Origin: Verrucomicrobiota bacterium
GTDB taxonomy: Bacteria; Verrucomicrobiota; Verrucomicrobiia; Verrucomicrobiales; DEV007
Direction: 5' to 3'
Assembly (NCBI GenBank): GCA_013152075.1
Contig: JAADHD010000068.1
Span: forward strand, 1 to 9,267
DNA length: 9,267 nt
A program made the position numbers and the translations under genes. Positions 1 to 3,689 of this stretch are shown piece after piece. Position 1 is the stretch's first letter; every line of letters starts with the position of its first letter. The notes under the pieces are model-generated. The model saw only the letters and a list, made by a program, of their open reading frames with translations, had not been told where the DNA came from and ran no database searches.

Positions 1-2
1 CC

Positions 3-620
3 TCATTCTGGAACCCAACATCAGCACTGACAGCGAAACCTTCCATACGCTGCAGACGTTTCTTGAAAACTTCCCTCTGGGCGCTCGGGCTGGGAATGAT
101 TGCGATATTATTTTACGTCACCGTGAGATTTGAATTTGCTTTTGCTCTGGGTGCGTTGGTGGCCTTGGTTCACGATTTGATCATTGTCCTTGGCTTGGTG
201 ACCATATCAGGATTGGAGGTTTCATTGATCACCGTAGGCGCGTTTTTGACCATTGCCGGGTATTCGATCAATGACTCGATCGTGGTATTTGACCGGGTGC
301 GTGAGGGGCTTAAAACCAAGCGAGGTGACGTGAAAGATATCATGAATTATTCGCTGAACGCCACGCTGGCGCGAACTTTGCTGACTAGTTTGACTACGAT
401 GTTGACGCTGGTGACTTTGTATATTTTCGGAGGGCCGGCCCTAAATAATTTCGCTTTCACCCTGATTGCGGGGGTATTGGTCGGAACCTATTCTTCGATC
501 TTTGTTGCCTCTCCGATTGTGTTGTGGTGGGCGCGGAAGACAAAAACGAATCTACGCCGCGAGGTGTTGGATTCCGAGCAGGATAAGATTGGCCCTGAAT
601 CGCAGGTTATAGAAGCGTAA
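3..620 (+). CDS. secF: Protein translocase subunit SecF (3' part, or C-terminal half of a SecDF fusion)
   Basis: SecF works with SecD in the inner membrane and uses the proton gradient to help pull exported proteins through SecYEG. The gene is cut by the left edge. What remains starts just before TM2 and holds five hydrophobic segments, roughly at bases 75-130, 145-210, 220-290, 370-430 and 450-530. The diagnostic SecF signature after TM4, GYSINDSIVVFDRVRE, is intact at about bases 261-308, and the TM6 segment ends in PIVLWW. A short charged cytoplasmic tail follows, ending in TAA. A TTG at base 63 is in frame but is not a credible start, because it would remove the N-terminal half. Whether SecD is fused upstream cannot be seen here. 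The frame used is open to base 3, but codon use in the first 60 bases looks better in the neighbouring frame (see findings). Family identity is secure. Confidence 0.93.
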   Translation, partial: SFWNPTSALTAKPSIRCRRFLKTSLWALGLGMIAILFYVTVRFEFAFALGALVALVHDLIIVLGLVTISGLEVSLITVGAFLTIAGYSINDSIVVFDRVREGLKTKRGDVKDIMNYSLNATLARTLLTSLTTMLTLVTLYIFGGPALNNFAFTLIAGVLVGTYSSIFVASPIVLWWARKTKTNLRREVLDSEQDKIGPESQVIEA

Positions 621-673
621 GGTGTGAGGGGAATTAGAGAATTTGAACGGAAAAAGAAAAACGGAGCTGGTAA

Positions 674-702
674 TTGACTTTATTTAGGTTCGTGGCTAAA
701 AT
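674..702 (+). promoter_or_regulatory. Sigma70-like promoter of rpsU
   Basis: A -35 box TTGACT at 674-679 is followed after exactly 17 bases by a -10 box TAAAAT at 697-702. Each differs from consensus by one base. Transcription would start near 709 and give a leader of about 63 nt before rpsU. The position, just downstream of secF, and the near-consensus boxes make this the best promoter in the window. Inferred from sequence only. Confidence 0.65.
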
Positions 703-771
703 TGCCGCCCGATTGAACTGGAATCCAGGAATCGGAAAAATTTGTGTGTTTAGTTAATCATTAGATAAATC

Positions 772-993
772 ATGGCTGAAGTAAGTGTAAAAAAAGGAGA
801 ACCGATCGATCGTGCTCTCAAGCGTTTGAAGAATAAACTCGAGAATGAGGGCATCCTTGAGGAAATCCGCCGTTTGCGTTCGTTTGAAACTCCAACACAG
901 AAGACCAAGCGCAAAGCTAGAGCAAACGCCAAGCGGGCTCGCAACCGGGTGCGTTTCACCTTGGATCAACACAGCAAAAGGGACGAAGCCTGA
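772..993 (+). CDS. rpsU: 30S ribosomal protein S21
   Basis: S21 is a small, very basic protein of the 30S platform near the 3' end of 16S rRNA, needed for initiation on natural mRNAs. The 73-residue product shows the family pattern: an N-terminal strand followed by GEPIDRALKRLKNKLENEG, a helix with the EIRRLRSFETPTQK stretch, and an Arg/Lys-rich C-terminal helix (KRKARANAKRARNR). It is slightly longer than many S21 proteins because of an RFTLDQHSKRDEA tail. The ATG is preceded by an in-frame TAA two codons upstream (766-768), which fixes the start. No Shine-Dalgarno sequence is visible in the AT-rich leader. The gene appears to be monocistronic, with its own promoter at 674-702 and terminator at 1030-1060, rather than linked to dnaG/rpoD as in many Proteobacteria. 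Confidence 0.95.
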   Translation: MAEVSVKKGEPIDRALKRLKNKLENEGILEEIRRLRSFETPTQKTKRKARANAKRARNRVRFTLDQHSKRDEA

Positions 994-999
994 TTTCGT

Positions 1000-1022
1000 T
1001 TTTCATCTGCATAAGATGAAAA
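1000..1022 (+). repeat. Perfect 9-bp inverted repeat just after rpsU
   Basis: TTTTCATCT at 1000-1008 pairs perfectly with AGATGAAAA at 1014-1022 around the loop GCATA. It begins 7 nt after the rpsU stop and ends 8 nt before the intrinsic terminator. It has no T-run after it, so it is not a typical terminator by itself. It could protect the 3' end of the rpsU mRNA or be a protein-binding palindrome; the sequence does not decide. Confidence 0.6.
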
Positions 1023-1029
1023 TTTCCTG

Positions 1030-1060
1030 AAACGCCGCCTTTTGTCAGGTGGCGTTTTTT
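1030..1060 (+). terminator. Rho-independent terminator of rpsU
   Basis: The left arm AACGCCGCC (1031-1039) pairs with GGTGGCGTT (1048-1056), nine pairs with one G·U, around an 8-base loop. A1030 and T1057 extend the stem. The right arm runs into six T residues (1055-1060). This is a classic intrinsic terminator and separates rpsU from the chorismatase gene. Confidence 0.88.
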
Positions 1061-1110
1061 ATTTAGAGTTACATGGCTTGTGCGATTATTACGGGTTAAT
1101 TTTCCTAATA

Positions 1111-1147
1111 TTGACACTGGAGCATTTGGCTTCGTAGATGTTACAAT
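1111..1147 (+). promoter_or_regulatory. Probable promoter of the chorismatase gene
   Basis: A perfect consensus -35 hexamer TTGACA lies at 1111-1116. The matching -10 is less clear. At an 18-base spacer the hexamer is TAGATG (1135-1140, three of six matches). A better TACAAT sits at 1142-1147 but is 25 bases away, too far for that -35. If TACAAT were used, the transcript would start only a few bases before the ATG at 1160 and be nearly leaderless. The -35 match is certain; which -10 is used is inference. Confidence 0.4.
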
Positions 1148-1159
1148 AGCTTTTAGTTT

Positions 1160-2113
1160 ATGAGTGTGGCGGCGAGTTTGGAAAACATCAGAATCCGTTT
1201 CGGGGAAGCGGAAACGGCTTGCCTCGCCGACGAGACGGGTCTGCAGTTGAATCTGGCTTCGCCGCATTTGTCCGGACCGGTGAGTGAGGTGTTATTCGAA
1301 TGCGAAGATGCACAGCGGGTGAGTCGAGAAAGCCTTCACCTGCTTAGAAGCGAAAAATGCACGGTGGGAATGGCGGTTTTAGAGTGTGGTTCGCAAGGAA
1401 TTGAAGCCGCGGCCAAGGCTCTCTACGACAAGGTGCTTGAGGAGACCAAGGGGTTGAATTTGTATCGCCTGTGGAATTTTGTTCCCCGGATCAATGACGA
1501 GTCCCAGGGTCAGGAAAATTACCGCTCATTCAATGCGGGGCGCTGGAGCTCCTTTGCTGAAGCTCACGGTGAAGCAGAAATGAACCGCCTTTTGCCAGCC
1601 GCCACGGCAGTTGGCTTGCAGGAGGATCAGGATCGATTGGCAGTGGTGTTTCTTGCTGGTAACCAAGCTGTGCAGTATTGCGAGAATCCCCGCCAGACCC
1701 CGGCTTATCAGTATCCGGTCGAATTTGGTCCTTGCTCACCGAGCTTTGCCCGTGGTGCGGTGATCGATGTAGGGAGCGGAAGAGTGGGATACCTTTCCGG
1801 GACGTCTAGCATTTGTGGTTGCGAAACGGTGGGTGAGGGGGATTTGGAAAGGCAGTTTTCCGAGACGATTGAGAATATAGGCGAGGCATTAAAGCAAATG
1901 GGCTTTGATGGTTGGCCAGGCAATACGGCGAATACGGCGACGTACTCTTCAAAATTTCGGATTTATATCCGCGACGCGGCTGATTTTCCCGAAATCCGGA
2001 AACGCTTTAGCGAAGTGGTGGGCGACGAGATTGTCGGGCAGACGGTTTTTATTCAGGCGGATATTTGTCGAAAACCATTAAAGCTGGAAATCGAAGGGGT
2101 GTTTCGGGGCTGA
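1160..2113 (+). CDS. Chorismatase family enzyme (FkbO/Hyg5/XanB2-like), likely 3-hydroxybenzoate-forming
   Basis: Chorismatases split chorismate into pyruvate and a cyclic product: dihydroxycyclohexadiene carboxylate for FkbO, 3-hydroxybenzoate for Hyg5, and 3- plus 4-hydroxybenzoate for XanB2. The 317-residue product carries the family motifs as I recall them: LYRLWNFVPRIN (101-112), ENYRSFNAGR (119-128), PAATAVG (146-152), ENPRQTPAYQYP (175-186), FGPCSPSFARG (189-199) and SGTSSICG (213-220). Near the C-terminus, Cys303 lies seven residues before Glu310, the spacing of Hyg5 Cys327 and Glu334. That cysteine is associated with the 3-hydroxybenzoate type. There is no signal peptide or membrane segment, so it should be cytoplasmic. 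It is a little shorter than the roughly 340 residues usual for the family. An in-frame TAG at 1154-1156 makes the ATG at 1160 the earliest possible start; no Shine-Dalgarno is visible. The neighbours are ribosomal, so they give no pathway. Family call is firm; product type is inference. Confidence 0.82.
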   Translation: MSVAASLENIRIRFGEAETACLADETGLQLNLASPHLSGPVSEVLFECEDAQRVSRESLHLLRSEKCTVGMAVLECGSQGIEAAAKALYDKVLEETKGLNLYRLWNFVPRINDESQGQENYRSFNAGRWSSFAEAHGEAEMNRLLPAATAVGLQEDQDRLAVVFLAGNQAVQYCENPRQTPAYQYPVEFGPCSPSFARGAVIDVGSGRVGYLSGTSSICGCETVGEGDLERQFSETIENIGEALKQMGFDGWPGNTANTATYSSKFRIYIRDAADFPEIRKRFSEVVGDEIVGQTVFIQADICRKPLKLEIEGVFRG

Positions 2114-2154
2114 GTATAGACATTGAGTAGGTTAGGGGTTGTTATCGTCTATGC
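2114..2154 (+). repeat. Imperfect inverted repeat after the chorismatase gene
   Basis: GTATAGAC at 2114-2121 can pair with GTCTATGC at 2147-2154, eight pairs with one G·U, across a 25-base loop. It starts right after the TGA stop at 2111-2113. The loop is long and no T-run follows, so it is a poor intrinsic terminator. No better terminator for the chorismatase gene is visible before the tRNA promoter. Confidence 0.3.
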
Positions 2155-2170
2155 ATTTATTGATTGCCGG

Positions 2171-2201
2171 TTGACTTTAGCGGAGTGAGGGCAATTATAA
2201 G
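2171..2201 (+). promoter_or_regulatory. Probable tRNA promoter
   Basis: TTGACT at 2171-2176 is followed after 19 bases by TATAAG at 2196-2201, each one base from consensus. The spacer is longer than the ideal 17. Predicted transcription start is near 2208, only about 7 nt before the mature tRNA 5' end at 2215, which is a common arrangement for single tRNA genes. Confidence 0.5.
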
Positions 2202-2214
2202 CCACTCTAAAAGC

Positions 2215-2289
2215 GGCAGGATAGCTCAGTGGTAGAGCAGGAGAATCATAATCTCTTGGTCGGGGGTTCGAATCCCTCTCCTGCTACCA
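2215..2289 (+). tRNA. tRNA with CAU anticodon (elongator Met, possibly Ile2)
   Basis: The cloverleaf folds completely. The acceptor stem is GGCAGGA (2215-2221) with TCCTGCT (2279-2285), starting with a G1·U72 pair. The D stem is GCTC/GAGC (2224-2227/2235-2238) with a short 7-base loop. The anticodon stem is GGAGA/TCTCT (2240-2244/2252-2256) with loop ATCATAA. The T stem is GGGGG/CCCTC (2262-2266/2274-2278) with loop TTCGAAT. Discriminator A2286 and an encoded CCA (2287-2289) follow. Anticodon CAT (2247-2249) means Met or, if C34 is modified to lysidine by TilS, Ile for AUA codons. The paired position 1-72 and the absence of three G-C pairs in the anticodon stem rule out the initiator. G1·U72 favours elongator Met as in Bacillus, while the anticodon-arm and variable-loop sequence resembles Ile2. 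The gene itself is certain; the Met/Ile2 choice is open. Confidence 0.92.
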
Positions 2290-2316
2290 GTTTTTACGAA
2301 ATTCGGAAGTCTTAAT

Positions 2317-2350
2317 CCAGAGCGAGAAGCTCGGCTTTTACTGGTTTTTT
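2317..2350 (+). terminator. Possible terminator after the tRNA
   Basis: CCAG (2317-2320) pairs with CTGG (2341-2344), which runs straight into TTTTTT (2345-2350). Inside is a CGAG-AAG-CTCG hairpin (2323-2333). The two-part stem is weaker than the rpsU terminator, so this is a tentative call supported mainly by its position about 28 nt past the tRNA and by the T-run. Confidence 0.4.
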
Positions 2351-2424
2351 CACTATTTTTGCCCGTGAAATCGCTGTGATCCGTGGATTGCTCCCGAAAA
2401 TCTTAAAAATAAGGGGAAATCGCC

Positions 2425-2452
2425 TTGCGCTATCAGGCTTACTAGCTATATT
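2425..2452 (+). promoter_or_regulatory. Candidate str-operon promoter
   Basis: TTGCGC (2425-2430) and TATATT (2447-2452) are separated by 16 bases. The -10 matches consensus at five of six positions and the -35 at only three. Transcription would start near 2459 and produce a leader of about 175 nt containing the hairpins described for 2290-2633. An alternative TATAAA at 2610-2615 has no well-spaced -35. No site here is strong. Confidence 0.3.
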
Positions 2453-2633
2453 CCGGCCCGCCTTTGCAGAAGGGATCAGATTCTGGGATTTTTTGCAGTG
2501 GCGAGACCGATTCGGTTTGAAGGCTTGAAGGCCCTGTTTTCAGGGTTTGACTCAGTTCCCCAGTGGGAAATGGAGGCGGCAGGTTGGAGGGGCGATGAAG
2601 AAACGAAATTATAAATTTTATTAACGACGTATT

Positions 2634-3011
2634 ATGCCGACTATCAATCAACTGGTTCGTTTTGGACGCAAAGACAAAGTGGAGAAATCGAAATCTCCGG
2701 CTCTGGCTAATTGCCCGCAACGCCGTGGAGTTTGTTTGCAGGTATATACTCGCACACCAAAAAAACCGAACTCGGCTTTACGTAAAGTGGCCAAGGTTCG
2801 TTTGACCAATGGTCAGGAAGTCATCGCTTACGTAGGTGGTGAAGGTCACAATTTGCAGGAGCATTCAATTGTGCTGGTGCGTGGTGGCCGGGTGAAGGAT
2901 TTGCCAGGTGTGCGTTACCACATCGTTCGCGGAGCTCTGGACACACTCGGTGTCGATGGGCGAAAACAATCTCGCTCCAAATACGGAGCCAAAAGGCCGA
3001 AAGCCGGCTAG
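2634..3011 (+). CDS. rpsL: 30S ribosomal protein S12
   Basis: S12 lies at the decoding centre of the 30S subunit and controls accuracy of tRNA selection. The 125-residue product is full length and starts MPTINQLVR. The conserved loop TPKKPNSALRK (41-51) and the GGRVKDLPGVRYHIVRG block (84-100) are intact. Lys43 and Lys88, which correspond to E. coli Lys42 and Lys87 where streptomycin resistance changes occur, are wild type, so no resistance allele is visible. It is the first gene of the str cluster and is followed after 57 nt by rpsG. No Shine-Dalgarno sequence is seen before the ATG, only an AT-rich leader. Confidence 0.98.
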   Translation: MPTINQLVRFGRKDKVEKSKSPALANCPQRRGVCLQVYTRTPKKPNSALRKVAKVRLTNGQEVIAYVGGEGHNLQEHSIVLVRGGRVKDLPGVRYHIVRGALDTLGVDGRKQSRSKYGAKRPKAG

Positions 3012-3036
3012 CGAGGATCTTACGGATCTTCTCGCG
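3012..3036 (+). promoter_or_regulatory. Stem-loop in the rpsL-rpsG gap, possible S7 autoregulatory site
   Basis: GCGAG (3012-3016) pairs with CTCGC (3032-3036), and directly inside GATC (3017-3020) pairs with GATC (3026-3029) around a 5-base loop. A two-T bulge (3030-3031) interrupts the right arm. The nine-pair hairpin starts at the first base after the rpsL stop (TAG, 3009-3011). In E. coli, S7 represses its own translation by binding structured RNA in this same gap. The structure is seen; the S7 function is inferred from position. Confidence 0.45.
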
Positions 3037-3068
3037 ATACGAAAATTTAGCTCGACTAATATTATCCT

Positions 3069-3542
3069 ATGTCACGAAGAAAAAAAATTCACACAAAGCC
3101 GGAACGGCATGATCCTCGCTACGAGAGCAGTCTCGTTGCCAAGATGATTTCCAAAGTGATGGTGTCTGGCAAGAAGTCTCTTGCTGAAAGAATCGTTTAC
3201 GCTGCGATCGACAAAGCGAACGAAGGTTCGGAAGCTGTTGATCCATTGGAGGTCGTCAATCGTGCGATTGAAAACGCCAAGCCTCGTGTCGAGGTGAAGA
3301 GCCGTCGAGTTGGGGGTGCGACTTATCAGGTGCCGATCGAGGTGGCCATTGACCGTCAGGAAGCGATGGCGATGCGCTGGATCGTAACTGCAGCTCGTAG
3401 TCGCAAGGGAGTGCCTATGCACACAGCCTTGGCGAACGAAATCAAAGACGCCAGTAGCAACCAGGGTGGAGTGATCCGCAAGAAAGATGAAACGCACAAG
3501 ATGGCGCAGGCCAACCGTGCGTTCTCGCATTTTCGTTGGTAA
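3069..3542 (+). CDS. rpsG: 30S ribosomal protein S7
   Basis: S7 nucleates assembly of the 3' domain of 16S rRNA and contacts the E-site tRNA in the 30S head. The 157-residue product has the usual length and the family blocks: MSRRKKIHTK at the N-terminus, KMISKVMVSGKKSLAERIVY (25-44), the RVGGATYQVPIEV hairpin (about 80-92), MRWIVTAARSRKG, and the C-terminal HKMAQANRAFSHFRW. The ATG lies 57 nt after rpsL with no Shine-Dalgarno sequence, so translation may depend on coupling or on the AT-rich context. A near-perfect Shine-Dalgarno motif sits at its stop codon but serves no visible gene (see findings). The 143-nt gap to fusA is long for this operon. Confidence 0.98.
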   Translation: MSRRKKIHTKPERHDPRYESSLVAKMISKVMVSGKKSLAERIVYAAIDKANEGSEAVDPLEVVNRAIENAKPRVEVKSRRVGGATYQVPIEVAIDRQEAMAMRWIVTAARSRKGVPMHTALANEIKDASSNQGGVIRKKDETHKMAQANRAFSHFRW

Positions 3543-3588
3543 GGAGGATTGGATTTTAAGAGGAAGAGGCTTGAGCTCGGTAAGAGTG

Positions 3589-3604
3589 GCTGTGATATCA
3601 CGGC
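3589..3604 (+). repeat. Palindrome in the rpsG-fusA gap
   Basis: GTGATATCAC (3592-3601) is a perfect 10-base palindrome. It extends outward by one T·G wobble and two further G-C pairs to cover 3589-3604. A stem with no loop cannot form a normal RNA hairpin at full length, so a DNA-binding dimer site is as likely as an RNA role. No promoter with good boxes is visible next to it. Confidence 0.4.
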
Positions 3605-3659
3605 GACACTAAGCAGGCGATAGCAATCAGAACCCCATTTTTTACGATAGATAAACTGT

Positions 3660-3689
3660 ATGCCGATTCAATTCGGCTGTGAACCGTGA
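3660..3689 (+). promoter_or_regulatory. 9-codon mini-ORF and hairpin at the fusA start
   Basis: ATG at 3660 opens a nine-codon frame, MPIQFGCEP, whose TGA stop (3687-3689) overlaps the fusA GTG start (3686-3688) in a GTGA junction. Within it, GCCGA (3662-3666 with G3662 unpaired: CCGA 3663-3666) can pair with TCGG (3673-3676), and G3662 pairs with C3677, giving a 5-bp hairpin ending 8 nt before the GTG. Overlap of this kind often couples translation of two frames. No Shine-Dalgarno precedes the mini-ORF, so translation of it is unproven. Confidence 0.3.

Larger units (their letters stand above)
2290..2633 (+). other. Gene-free leader between the tRNA and rpsL, with small hairpins
   Basis: No convincing gene is present in these 344 bases. 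Right after the tRNA, CCAG (2317-2320) and CTGG (2341-2344) bracket a smaller CGAG/CTCG hairpin and run into six T residues, a possible but weak tRNA terminator. Further on, CAGAA/TTCTG (2467-2471/2481-2485) is followed by GGA and six T residues, a weak attenuator-like shape. Two perfect 5-bp tetraloop hairpins follow: CCCTG-TTTT-CAGGG (2532-2545) and TTCCC-CAGT-GGGAA (2556-2569). A TTGACT at 2547-2552 lies between them but has no acceptable -10. The last 25 bases before rpsL are AT-rich without a Shine-Dalgarno sequence. These elements probably make up the promoter region and 5' leader of the str operon. Confidence 0.5.

Noticed and set aside
63..65. TTG at 63 as the start of secF
   Set aside because: It would remove TM1 and the periplasmic domain of SecF; the frame is simply cut by the window edge.
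2442..2720. 92-codon minus-strand frame covering the rpsL leader
   Set aside because: It runs into the rpsL coding region, has no start signal and shows no family features. The leader is better explained as regulatory DNA.
3072..3530. 152-codon open frame on the minus strand across rpsG
   Set aside because: It lies opposite a certain gene and its translation shows no family features; it is a by-product of the codon use of rpsG.
3591..3603. Possible CRP-type site (TGTGA with TCAC)
   Set aside because: A CRP site needs the half-sites six bases apart; here they overlap directly, so the resemblance does not hold.
3549..3623. 24-codon frame starting with TTG just after a strong Shine-Dalgarno motif
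   Set aside because: Only one base separates the motif from the start, too close for initiation, and the peptide is not recognisable. Kept only as part of the finding about the orphan motif.
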